Assembly: GCA_028564705.1 (NCBI GenBank)
Contig: JAPXFQ010002399.1
Coordinates: forward strand, 1,619,501-1,683,500
DNA: 64,000 nucleotides
Direction: 5' to 3'
Origin: Apricaphanius iberus
Taxonomy: Eukaryota; Chordata; Actinopteri; Cyprinodontiformes; Aphaniidae
The translations under genes were made by a program, and so were the position numbers. The notes under the pieces were generated by a model, which had not been told where the DNA came from, ran no database searches, and saw nothing but the letters and a program-made list of their open reading frames with translations. Of the stretch, positions 30,731-41,319 are shown piece by piece; within the stretch, counting starts at the first letter, position 1; each line of letters begins with the position of its first letter.

Positions 30731-33389
30731 TTACAGGTTAAAATGACCCCACAAACCCCACCCTTCCCAAACCCAAAATAAAATCATCATCACAACTAAG
30801 GTGAGGGTTATAATAATGGAACGACGCCTCACCATGAGTTCGTGTCCTGACTTTGGGGATGAAATGGAGACGGCTGCCAGGGAGTGCAGAGACCGCGAGG
30901 GTTTATATGGTAAAAGCATTTCTGACAGATAAGAAGGCCCAAGACCATTAAAACACTTAAAAACCATTAGAAGAATAGTAATATTTTTAATGTGTGGAAT
31001 AAAAGACAGCTCAGAGTCAACAATCACACCCAGGTTCTTCACTTGTAAAGAAGGAATAAAAGACAGTGATTGTAGTTTTGGTAAAAGTTTCTCTCTCTGA
31101 GCCTCAGGACCGATAACTAAAACTTCAGTATTTTCCTGGTTGAGCTGGAGAAAGTTTTCTGCCATCCAGGATTTAATGTCTTAAATGCAGTTAAAAAGTG
31201 CATCCATTGGGCCGTGTGTCATCAGGAGACATGGAGATGTACAACTGTGTATCATCAGCATAACTGTGAAAGTTAACTCCATGTCTTCTGATAACACTGC
31301 CAAGAGGGAGCATATAAAGGTAAAAAAGCACTGGGCCTAAAACTGAACCCTGGACAAAACTGAAAACCACATGTGATCTTATGGACCTTAGAGGAACAGG
31401 TATCTAAACTTACTATAAGAGTCCTGTCTGTGAGATATGATATGAACCGTTTATGAACAGCACCACAAAGGCCGATCTGTTTTAAACGAGTTAAAAGAAT
31501 AGTGTGGTCTACTGTATCAAAGGCAGCGCTTAGATCCAGGAGAACCAACACTGTCACCTTTTTTGTGTCATAGTTTATAGCTGTGGTTCATCCTAAAACC
31601 AGACTGAAATTTCTCCTGGACATTATGAGCATTAATAAAATCATTAAGTTGAATAGAAACAAGTTTTTCTAAAACTTTGCTTAAAAATGGTACGTTAGAT
31701 ACCGGTCGGTAAAATCATTGAAATCTAAATTGCTCTTCTTCAACTGGGGCCTCACTACTGCTGCTTTAAAGGCAGCAGGAAAAACCCGCATCTGAAGGGA
31801 GCAATTCATAAAGTTTAAAATCTCGTCTTTAAAAGAACCATAAAAGTGCTTGTAAAAACGGGTGGGAATCGAGTCCAAAGCGCTTGTGGTGGGCCTCACT
31901 GAGGAGAAAACTTTATCAACGGTCCGAGCTTGTACCAGGACAAAACTGTCCAATGTTTCCTCTGGTGAAGGCCGACACTCAGATTTGTCTAAAACCTTGT
32001 TAGTTTGAGAGAATAAAATATTACATCTGATGGAGTCTACCTTCCCTCTGAAGTGGTCTGCAAACTCCTCACAGAGTGTTTGAGGGGGTTTTCTGAAAAG
32101 TATTAGAATTATGATGTAGAATGTTGTCAATGGTGGAAAACAGAATTTTTGGATTATTTTTATGTTCTTAGATAATTCTGAAAAGTAGGTATTTCTGGAA
32201 TTTCTTAAAGTGCTATTTCATGATTTGAGATGTTATATCTGTATCTGATGATTTATTGTGATTTTATTTTTCCTCCATTTCCTTTCTGCCACCCTGCAGC
32301 TCCTCTTTAATTTTTTAATAGCTTAATTTCTCCATGGTATTGTACGTTTTGAATGTATGTTTACAACTTTAAGTGGAGCCAGCAGGTTGAGAGCAGATTG
32401 AAGCCTACTATTAAAATCATTGACGATAAAATCACAGGGGGCAGGTAAAGGTACAGGAGGGAACTTTTTAAAAACTTCAAAAAACCTGCAGCCACTTCAG
32501 GGGTTAGATGACACTTCCTGACAGTTCTCATAGAGGTTGCTAATTGGATAAAACTGGTGATATTAAAAAACACACAGTAGTGGTCAGAGACAGCCAAGTC
32601 AGAGACAGAGGACACACTGGTGGAAAGGCCATACGTGATGATCAAGTCCAGGGTGTGTCCTCTGTTGTGAGTTGGCTGCATGACATGCTGACTAAAATCC
32701 ATATGATTTAAAATATTTAAAAAATCTGTTAAAGGATCTAAAAGGTTATCTATATGTAGATTAAAATCCCAAACAAAATTTATCCTTTCATAAAAGTTGT
32801 GCAAGATTGATAAAAACTCTGAAAATTCTTGAATAATAGTCCATTCCTTTTCGGAGGCCTATAAAGTGACGGATAAAACCTGAGGAGTACTAAAAACAGA
32901 GGCAGTGTATTCATAAGTGGTAAAATTATTTAAAAAAACAGGTTTGACGGAAAGAGTTGATGAACTTATAAAAGCAGGTCCGCCTCCCCTCTGGCTACTC
33001 CTCGTAGAATAAGAAAAGTTAAAATTAGGTGGAGAGGCCTCTGTAAAAAAAGCAGGGGCTTCTGCACTCAGCCATGTCTTTGTTAATAATAAGCAATGAA
33101 GATTTTTGTCTAAAATTAAATCATTTATTATAAAAGTTTTATTCAGCAGAGAGTGAACATTTAAAAGAGCCATATTAATAGTGGTTGGTGATGGAGTGAC
33201 TGTATGACTGACTGTAGGTGTGATTTTTAGTAACTGATTATTTGGGTTGCATTTTTTCAGTAAATGATTATTTGTTCGCTCACTGCTGACAATAACAGGT
33301 ATGAATGAAGTGGGGTAAGGTCCAAGTCTGATATGTGAGTTACTGTTAAAATCAGGGCTGAGTTCATAGGAGCAGGGACCAGCTGGACA
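30731..33389 (-). pseudogene. L2 ORF2 (endonuclease plus reverse transcriptase), decayed
   Basis: Pieces in order from the amino end: LNVHSLLNKTF (about 33165) and LTKTWLSAEA (33090), VSDLAVSDHYCVFF (32590), then DSIPTRFYKHFYGSF and PQLKKSNLDFNDF (31700-31870). [20 protein letters not shown], the first catalytic Asp of RT, is at about 31495-31555. FLQLNQENTEVLVIGPEAQ (31090-31160) is close to the carboxyl end. The YADD region near 31250 is shifted and interrupted. At least four frameshifts or deletions make it nonfunctional. The frame upstream of LNVHSLL stays open back to a TGA at 33390-33392. Confidence 0.85.
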
Positions 33390-34540
33390 TCAGGATGTGG
33401 TGGAAGGGGCAGAAAGGGCAGGAGCAGCTGGGGTCGGTGTGGAGGACAGGGGTGGGCGAGTGTATGAAAGGCTTAATGTCAGCATTCGGGTGCTTTGTTT
33501 GTTAAGATGGAGTCTGTCTGCCCCAAATAATTGACTCCTCCCCCAGAAAATGTTCAAATTGTCTATAAAACCAATATTATGCATCACGGTGGCAGAGGAA
33601 AGCCAAGTGTTTGGAGACAGGAGCCTGATGAAACAAATTATTCCTCTGCTGATGGTGGGAGTGGGGCCAGAAATAAAAACACATAGGGGTTTTGTCTTTT
33701 AAAAGATTAAAAAGATGAATAAAATCCTGTTTTAAGAGCTCAGACTGCTGTTTGCGAATGTCATTGGTGCCAGCATGAATTCTAACCTCACTCACAGATG
33801 GGTGACATTGGATGGAGTCCAGAATCTGTTCAGAAATGTCCTTTACTGTAGCTCCAGGAAAACAAAGAGTAACAGCTCCGCTCATCCTAATGTGCCGGAT
33901 GATAGAATCTCCAATGATGAGAGTGTTGGGTGGAAGGTGTGCAGGCTGATTCTGAGCAGAAGATCCCTCATTGTCCAGGACCTGCTGGATGTTAGGCAGC
34001 TTGGCTTCCACAGGACTGCAGCAACGTTTAGTTGGCGCTGAAGGCTCGTTCCGTGGATTGGAGGTGTAATGGAGCACACCTCGGCGGGTCCCTGGGTTTG
34101 GCGCGATGTGGGTGGTTGCCGGTGGTCCTGCGGAGCTGCTGGTCTTCGGCGTGGTCGGGGGGCGATCATAGGAGGAAAGTCGTCCCCCAGGGCACCAAAA
34201 TGGTTCGACAGCTGAGGGGGGCTTTTGGTTTAGTCCCCTGCTGGAACCAGCGCTCCTCCTCTGCCGTAGTTGTTATCCCGCCGTCGAGGCTCATCGGTCC
34301 GAATCTGCCAGGAGACCCAGCAATGGATTCCTCCTCCACAGCTTCACCGGGCTGGCAGGGGATTGTGTCGGCCAGCTGGGCACTGGTGGCAGCAGCAAAA
34401 GTCTGGCCGAAAATGATGTCCACGTCACGCTCGTGGTCCTGGATCAGGTGTAGGGTAGAGATCCTCTGCTCTAGTTCCAAGATTTTCTTCGTTAGCCTGA
34501 CACAACCATCACACCTGGAGCTACAGGTGAGTGGAGTCAT
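33390..34540 (-). pseudogene. L2 ORF1 with SGNH-esterase-like domain, frameshifted
   Basis: Three frames together give a Cys-x2-Cys segment (CSSRCDGCVRL) with a short coiled coil (KKILELEQRIS) at 34440-34540. The esterase blocks follow: LIIGDSIIRHI (GDS, block I) near 33900, IHAGTNDIRKQQ (block III) near 33760, and GADRLHLNKQ (D-x-x-H, block V) near 33505. Two frameshifts lie between 34166 and 33577. The last part ends at TGA 33390-33392, in the same frame as the following ORF2. Confidence 0.85.
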
Positions 34541-34699
34541 GATAAAAGTAGCCCAGTCCGTGCTCTGATTATAAACACGTCCGATAAAAGATAAGTTGCT
34601 AAAAATTAAAAACAGTTAAAACTAGTCATAAGAAAAGTTCACAGTTAAAAAGAATTAAAAACAGTTAAAACTGTGTTGGAGAGCCGGAGCTGGCAGTGT

Positions 34700-35668
34700 G
34701 AACGATGGTTATGAGGTGTATGGGCCATTATTCATTTTCAATCACACTCACAAACATATATTTAATCACTTTCATATATTTTCACTCACACACACATATT
34801 CTCACTCACACACACATATATATATTACCGTCTCATATGAATACATTCTCCTCATACATGCTTTAATTCACTCACACATACATTCTTTCACATGCAAACA
34901 CTAAGAGTAAGTAATGAAAATGACTAAATATTTTTTTACATATCTTAGTATTTTTTTTAATATCTTAGGATGCATTGAACAAATCCAAAGACAACCAGTA
35001 GATGCTGTGAATGAAGACCTTTGTGAATAAACTCGAATAATATCTGGATTTCTGTCACGCCCAAGATTTGCTGAAGATTCAAGAAACAGAGAACTAGTTG
35101 GTATGCTAAAGTCTATACATGGATGTCTACAGGTTTTGTTGTGTGTATATGAAACCAGGCAAAGAAGCAGGTCTGTGAACAGAGAAGTCGTTCTGCCACC
35201 ACCAGTCATGACCAAACATCGAGGTCATCCTCATAACAGCATTTCAATGGAGCAAATCTTGCATTTACTGTCCAGTGGAATGAACTGGCAAAACATTGCA
35301 TCATGCTTAGGTGTAAACCTTCGGACCCTCTACAGACACAGATAGCAGCTTGGGATTCGACAACTTACACATTCAGCAATCCCAAACAACGGTATCAACA
35401 GAGTTATTGATTGAATTCTACAGTTAACCACAAAAGCAGGGGAAAGATATGTGCATGACAGGCCCGCTCCTGCTCTCAACCAATCACACTGCAAGAAATA
35501 CCCTACCTTCAGTTTCAACTAAACTCCTTCCGTTTCCACTATACTTTCTTTAAATTAAATGTATGTATGAGTGAATATATGTATATGTGTGAATGACTAT
35601 ATGTATGTGTATTTATGTGAGTGTGAGAATGAATTATGGCCTATATTGCCCCTCATAGATGGTGTCAC
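34700..35668. mobile_element. DNA transposon-like element with low-complexity terminal inverted repeats
   Basis: The left end (34706-34805, with GGGCCATTATTCATTTTCA and CACTCACA repeats) is the imperfect reverse complement of the right end (35545-35665, with GTGAGAATGAATTATGGCC). It sits just outside the 5' end of the decayed L2. The interior carries a short coding remnant (35103-35345). The superfamily was not identified. Confidence 0.55.
35103..35345 (+). pseudogene. Helix-turn-helix ORF fragment inside the TIR element
   Basis: An 80-residue frame ending in a helix-turn-helix-like segment (ISMEQILHLLSSGMNWQNIA, then SCLGVNLRTLYRHR) preceded by a basic KHRGHPHNS stretch. After the TAG the same frame gives QLGIRQLTHSAIPNNGINRV, suggesting an in-frame stop in a longer protein. 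Such segments occur at the amino end of integrase-like transposases in fish genomes. No catalytic region was seen, so function is not assigned. Confidence 0.45.
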
Positions 35669-35759
35669 ACCTGATGGCTTGCAACTTGCAACTTGCACAT
35701 AAGCAGCTTGATAAATGGCTAACACACTAGCATGTTGCTACTTACTTCTCTGTCCATCA

Positions 35760-36204
35760 GGCATCTTTGTTCTTTGATACAGCTGCTGTTCTTTAGGAAT
35801 GTAAATTAAAATCCTGTATTCTACGCAGCAAAACAGGCGTTTTCACAAAGAAAGTAAAATTCCCAAAAACAAAAGCTGTTTTGGCTGATAACCCAGAGCG
35901 GCAATGAGCCTCGAGGAGGCAGAGGGTGTGTTTGCAACTCTACCAGAGATAAACTGCTCTCTCTGCAGGGGCAGTGCAGACAGCATTTTTTTTTTTTTTT
36001 GCAGACCACTCTAGCACTCCCTAGTGGTAATATACGTCACTATGTTACCACTCAGTCATTTCCAGGAGAGGGAGGGGCAGCTGCTCAGAAAGCAGGAATA
36101 AGGAGGAATACTCACACATGCTCTCTGGCTAGGGTTTTATGATCAAATTGCATTACCAGATTACTGAAAACTCCAAAAACCTGATTTTTCATGATATAGG
36201 CCCT
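35760..36204. mobile_element. TTAA-flanked MITE remnant (right end)
   Basis: The right terminus CATGATATAGGCCCT is followed by TTAA (36205-36208). The same terminus closes the complete MITE at 37763-37943. To its right an L2 fragment continues from its own CCTTAATAATCAG site, so the element appears inserted at that TTAA. The left terminus is not recognisable. Contains a T-tract at 35986-36000. Confidence 0.5.
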
Positions 36205-36208
36205 TTAA

Positions 36209-37160
36209 TAATCAGCTCCATCGTACATCAGTGATCTGATTGTTCCATATGTTCCTAACAGAGCACTTTGTTCTCAGAATGCAGGTCTACTGGTAGTTCC
36301 TAGGATTTCTAAAAGTAGAATAGGAGGCAGATCTTTTAGTTATCAGGCTCCTCTCCTGTGGAACCAGCTCCCAGTTTTTGTCCATGAGGCAGATACTCTG
36401 TCTGTTTTTAATACTAGGCTTAAAACCTTCCTTTTTGATAAAGCTTATAGTTAGAGTGGCTTAGGTTATCCCGAGTTATCTCTGTAGTTATGCTGCTATA
36501 GGCTGAGACTGATGGAGGACAGACTGACCACTTTTCTTCACTCTTCTACTTTTCTCTTCTACTACTATCCAGATATATATATTTTTTCTGCTATTATTTT
36601 GATTTTTTGTAACCTTGTTAGCATGGATTCAGATGATTCTCCTAGTGACCGAGCATCCTCCATGTCCTGTTTTTAACTGTTTACTTTCTTTAATATAGAA
36701 AGTACTCCTACATCAGTTCTTTGTTCTTTCTGTGTCTCTTCTCTGTCTTCTCAAACCCCCAGACCGTTGTGGCAGATGAGCCCTTGTACTGACCCAGATT
36801 CTGGTTCTGCTGGAGTTTCTTCTTATCAAAGGGTTTTTTTTCCTCTCCACTGTTGCTACATGCTTGTCCAGTATGAGGGATTACTTAGGGATTTCTGTGA
36901 TTGGAGTCTGCATGTTCAGGACACAACCTCATGTCATTGAATCAACTCAATCTAATGGGATTCCTTACATAGAAAACGTTTAACTAGTGTTGGTCATCGT
37001 TTGAATTTGGATGATTCCGATTCCAATTTTGATTCCTTGATTGGTATAGTATATGTTATATGGTAAATGTATTGAAATGACTTTTCTTGTAAAGTGCCTT
37101 GAGATGACAGCTGTTGTGAATTGGCGCTATATAAATAAAAGTGAATTGAGAATTGAATTA
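36209..37160 (+). mobile_element. L2-clade LINE 3' end with full 3' untranslated region
   Basis: Encodes the last residues of ORF2 (about 36225-36450, up to the [15 protein letters not shown] end and TAG), then a 3' untranslated region ending in GTAAAGTGCCTTGAGATGAC ... TTGGCGCTATATAAATAAAA and GAATTGAA repeats (37089-37157), as in the intact copy. It is 5'-truncated. Confidence 0.88.
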
Positions 37161-37164
37161 ATTA

Positions 37165-37758
37165 GCTTTCCTGTTGTCATGGAGGGAACGATTGTGTCAG
37201 CATTTATTTCTTTGTTCACAGTGTTTCACCATATGAGGAGTCATTTATGATTAAAATCACACAGACAATCTCACCATCATCAGTTATTGAATCTAGCAAA
37301 GCTGCAGAAGGCCTCGTTCCCTCCTAGTGCCCTTTGGTCAGCTGCAATAAATGCTTACCATTTGCTCTAACTACTTTCAAATTTTTCAACTTGACCCGCT
37401 TTACCGTTGTGGCCAGATATGCTGCGGTAATCAGACTTCAGCTTTCTCAGTTTCTGAATTGCTCTAGTGTGCTGGTATCCAAGAGAAGCCATCATCCAAC
37501 ACCTCCTTGAACACTTGAACACAACCTAATGTTGTTAAGAGTCTGTCATGTTGCCCAATCAGTGATTCTGGCATCTAGTCAGTGACCCACAGCCTTCTGA
37601 TGTCACTTTTTAGTTCCTACTTGGTCCTGATGGAACCACAGCGAAGCTGGTACTAAAACTGGGATCGGGTGTGCCCGACTCAGCCCGACTCATGCTAGTG
37701 GAAAAGCCATGGTACTATTTGTGAAATGCCCAACTAATTCTAGTGCACTTAGCAAATG
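37165..37758. other. Unclassified repeat-like DNA
   Basis: Includes a phrase (GTGCCCGACTCAGCCCGACT, 37669-37688) often seen in non-autonomous fish DNA elements, but no termini could be set. No gene. Confidence 0.35.
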
Positions 37759-37762
37759 TTAA

Positions 37763-37943
37763 AGGGACTATATCATGCCATTTTACAGCTTTCAACTGTA
37801 AAGACATATATATGCTAAAATGTTACCGTTGGTGTTATACAGTATTAATTTCTCCTAAAATTAACTTATATCCTGTAGTTTATTTTGTTTTCACAGAGAA
37901 AGTCAAATTCCTTGCAAACGTGATTTTGCATGATATAGGCCCT
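37763..37943. mobile_element. 181-bp MITE with TTAA target duplications (piggyBac-like)
   Basis: The termini AGGGACTATATCATGC and (reverse complement of the right end) AGGGCCTATATCATGC differ at one base. TTAA flanks both sides (37759-37762 and 37944-37947). The TTAA target and short inverted ends fit piggyBac-type MITEs. An internal segment (ATTAACTTATATCCTGTAGT) recurs at about 30455-30475, marking another degraded copy. Confidence 0.75.
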
Positions 37944-38009
37944 TTAAACATGTTAACCTCCACTAGAGCTTCTCCCACCTTAGCTGTGGATCTCTTGAGT
38001 TCCTTCAGG

Positions 38010-39898
38010 CAGGCTTCACACAACATCGTTGCCGTTTTTGTTTGAATACGCGGGGTGAAAACGCATTGCGTTTACACAAAAGGGGGGCATGATTGAAAAC
38101 GATGTAGTACATATGTGCGGCCTTTAGATGGCAGTATGACTAGTATAGCGGCCTAAATAGAGATGTAGGATTCCAAGGTTTCCTTCTTACAACCCAGAAA
38201 AGAAACGTATCAAGCTAACAAACAATGGGTCTTTTCCACAAACTTCTTTTAGTTTTCCTCCACTTAAAGAAAGGCGTATTTATTATTTAATGCACATACT
38301 GTATGCATTTTCGTCGGCGAACGCATAAAAGCCTCATGATCTCTAACTTTGCTTAAAGAGACCAAATAACTTCAGAAGCTACATCATCAGTAACAGCGTA
38401 CCTGGATCCGCTTGTTGTTTTTTCTGAAGAAAGGCGGAATGTGCAAGTACAGAAAGGCCGTAGGCGGCTGGTAGTGACATGATTGTTTTCAAAAGTCTCC
38501 GACTTGCGTGTATGTAACCCCCCAATAAATAGTGTGGACCAATTTAAGTATTTAACAAACTGACCTTTTATGTTATGGTTTTGTAATTAATTTTGTATAT
38601 CTGTTAATCGAAAGAGGACACTTTAATATGGTCAGGTATTATTTTTGTGAATGATTCCAGTAAGCATAAACGGCATTATGGAGGAAATCACAGGGTAGGA
38701 ACTTTTCTTTCAGAGAGGTTGCACCAGGGTCTGAAAAGGGGACGGACCGCCTTCCGCCCACAGTTGTATTCTGGAAAGAAAAGCGTGATGTCCGTTTTCC
38801 TCATTTCTCCGTTCTCCTGTTTATTCAGGTTGGTAAAAGTGTTTAAAAGTGTTAATAATCAGCTACTTAGACCGGGTTTTAACAGTATTCTGTGTTGCGT
38901 GAGTTTTGAGACCATTTCCGGATCGAGTTTTGAGTAGTTTGTGTATGAATGGAGTGAAAATAAAGTGAAACTGCCACTCGGGATCCGCCATTTTGTGCCT
39001 GAAGCTCAGCCAATGTTATTAAGCACATGGTATAAGAATTATACAGAATAAACTTCGGTTTTAAGTGAATACTTCAGTTTATTGTTATAAGTGTTTTGTG
39101 GGTTTCAGAGTTGAGATGAATGTGCTCTCTGTTTTGAGTTATAACTTGAAAAACACTAAATTAAGTGATTGTGAGCCACAAATAAGAGTATTTGGTCCTG
39201 ATTAATTCAGGGTAGCATTAGCATTTCTTTTAAGTCAGTAGCCTGTGAGACACAGATATATGAAAATTGTTGTTATTCAACATTAAAAGCTATAATGCAC
39301 CTTATAATTTGCACAAGACTATTGCACTTCAAACAGTGATGAACCCAACAGTGTTATACTGTGAATGTTCCTTTTATTATTAAAGGTGATTTAAATATGC
39401 TGGTTAACCAAATATGGAAAAATGGATAAGTTTAACTGTATTAAATGAGAAACTGGAACTGAAAAGAAGTGATATTGCAACAGAATATTTAAAGTAATGT
39501 AACTGAATAAGAAAATGACTGGGATTAAAGGAGATGCATTGCTACTGTTTGTTTTATGATTTTTGGTGGTAAATAAATCCACAGATACAGTTGTATTCTG
39601 GAAAGAAAAGCATGATGTCCGTTTTCCTCATTTCTCCGTTCTCCTGTTTATTCAGGTCTGGTCCACCTCAGGACCAACAGTAATTGTTATGGTGGCCCTC
39701 AGCCCTCTGAGGCCCGCAACATGTACATGACAACAAATCACACAGCGTTTTCAGATTTCTCCACTCTGGGAGCCGTTTTCGAAAAGATGTGTTTTCGACC
39801 CCCCCCCCCGTCTCCCCGTTCTCGTGTAAACGAGAGGCCAAAACGCAGAGAAAAACCTTCGTTTTGCTGAAATACGTTGTCGTGTAAACAGCCCCTAA
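38010..39898. mobile_element. Possible non-autonomous hAT-like element enclosing other insertions
   Basis: The left edge AGGCTTCACACAACATCG and the right edge (reverse complement AGGGGCTGTTTACACGACAACG) resemble each other and a known fish repeat theme of GTTTACAC and CGTTTT motifs. Between them is an 820-bp block bounded by two 70-bp direct repeats. No target duplication was found and no coding region was recognised. Confidence 0.35.
38761..39657. repeat. Pair of 70-bp direct repeats (38761-38830 and 39588-39657)
   Basis: Both copies run from CAGTTGTATTCTGGAAAG to CTGTTTATTCAGGT and differ at one base (GCGTG versus GCATG). The start-to-start distance is 827 bp. The intervening sequence shows no coding potential. 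Confidence 0.95.
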
Positions 39899-40174
39899 GT
39901 GTTACCATGAACCTCTTGGCACCTACTCTGATTATTCCTCTCCTTAAGGTTTTTCTACAAATTTCTGATCAAAGACACAGCACACCATGTTGAAGATTAA
40001 TTTTTTTTAAACTTTAGAACTAGAAATAATTTACACTTTGCAAATAACTGCTCCTTCGTGTTGGTTTGTTATGTAAAATTCCCCTAGCTTATGCTGCAGT
40101 TTGTGGGTGTAATGTGACACATTCATAAACTCATTGCTAAATAGTTACTTATTGATATTTAACATAAAATCACT

Positions 40175-41315
40175 GGCCCCTTTATTAGATAGACCTTGCT
40201 AGTACCGGGTTTGACCCCCTTTTGCCTTCAGAACTGCCTTAATCCTTCCTGGCATAGATTCAGCAAGGTACTAGAAACATTCATCAGAGATTTTGGTTTA
40301 TATTGATATGATAGCATGACACAGTTGCTGCAGATTTGTCAGCTGAACATCCATGATGGTAATCTCCCGTTCCACCACATCCCAAAGCCGTTCTAATGGA
40401 TTGAGTTCTGGTGACTGTGGAGGCCATCTGAATACAGTGAACTCATAGTCATGTTCTAGAAAGCAGTCTGAGATGATTGGAGCTGTATGACATGGAGCTT
40501 TATCCTGCTGGAAGTAGCCATCAGAGGATGGGTACGCTGTGGTCATAAAGAAATGGACATGGTCAGCAACAATACTCAGGTAGGCTGTGGTGTTGCAACA
40601 ATGGTCTATTGATACTATATTGCCAACAAAATGTCCCCCACACCATTATACCACCACCACCACCAGCAGCAGTCTGAACCGTTGATTCAAGGCAGAATGG
40701 ATCCATGCTTTCATGTTTGTGATGCCAAATTCTGACCCTAGCATCCGAATGTTGCAGCAGAAATCCAGACTCATCAGACCAGGCAACATTTTTCCATCTT
40801 CTATTGTCCAATGTTGGGGAGCCTGTGTGAATTACAGCCTCAGTTTCCTCTTCTTAGCTGACAGGAGTGGAACCCGGGTGGTCTTCTGCTGCTGTAGCCC
40901 ATCTGCTTCAAGGTTCCACGTGTTGTATGTTCAGAGATGCTTTTCTGCATACCTTGGTTGTAACGAGTGGTTATTTGAGTTACTGTTGACTTTCTATCAG
41001 CTCCAACCAGTCTGGCTATTCTCCTCTGACATCAACGAGGTATTTTTGCTCACAGAACTGACTGGATATTTTTGCTTTTTCAGACCATTCTCTGTAAACC
41101 CTAGACATAGTTGTGGGTAAAAATCTCAGTAGATCAGCAGTTTCTGAAATACTCAGACCAGCCCGTCTGGCACCAACAACCAAGCTTGGTTTGAACTGCA
41201 GCAGATCGTCTTAACCATGTCTATATGTCTAAATGCATTGAGATGCCGCCATGTGATTGGCTGATTAGATATTTACATTAACGAGCAGGTGTGCCAGTAC
41301 AGTGGCCAGTGAGTA
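40175..41315 (-). mobile_element. Tc1-like transposon, near full length, decayed
   Basis: The left end CACTGGCCCCTTTATTAGAT and the right end (reverse complement CACTGGCCACTGTACTGGCA) are imperfect terminal inverted repeats; TA lies next to the right end. The minus strand carries transposase pieces in the correct order (40298-40811). The size of about 1.1-1.2 kb is normal for the family. Confidence 0.85.
40298..41100 (-). pseudogene. Tc1-like DDE transposase, frameshifted
   Basis: Recognisable blocks are KNVAWSDESGF with the first catalytic Asp (about 40775), GGIMVWGTF, QQDKAPCHTA with the second Asp (about 40490), and WPPQSPELNPLERLWD with the final Glu (about 40400). At least one frameshift separates 40563-40811 from 40298-40546. 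The DNA-binding amino part (about 40830-41200) is only faintly readable. Not functional. Confidence 0.85.
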
Positions 41316-41319
41316 TATA

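Larger units (their letters stand above)
30662..34560 (-). mobile_element. Near full-length but decayed L2-clade LINE
   Basis: The 3' tail lies at 30662-30700 (reverse complement of an AAAGCGCTTTATAAATAAAG-type L2 end). Moving right are ORF2 (reverse transcriptase, then endonuclease up to about 33390), ORF1 (33390-34540) and a short 5' region. It is a different subfamily from the intact copy. The fragment at 63105-63900 belongs to the same subfamily. Confidence 0.88.
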
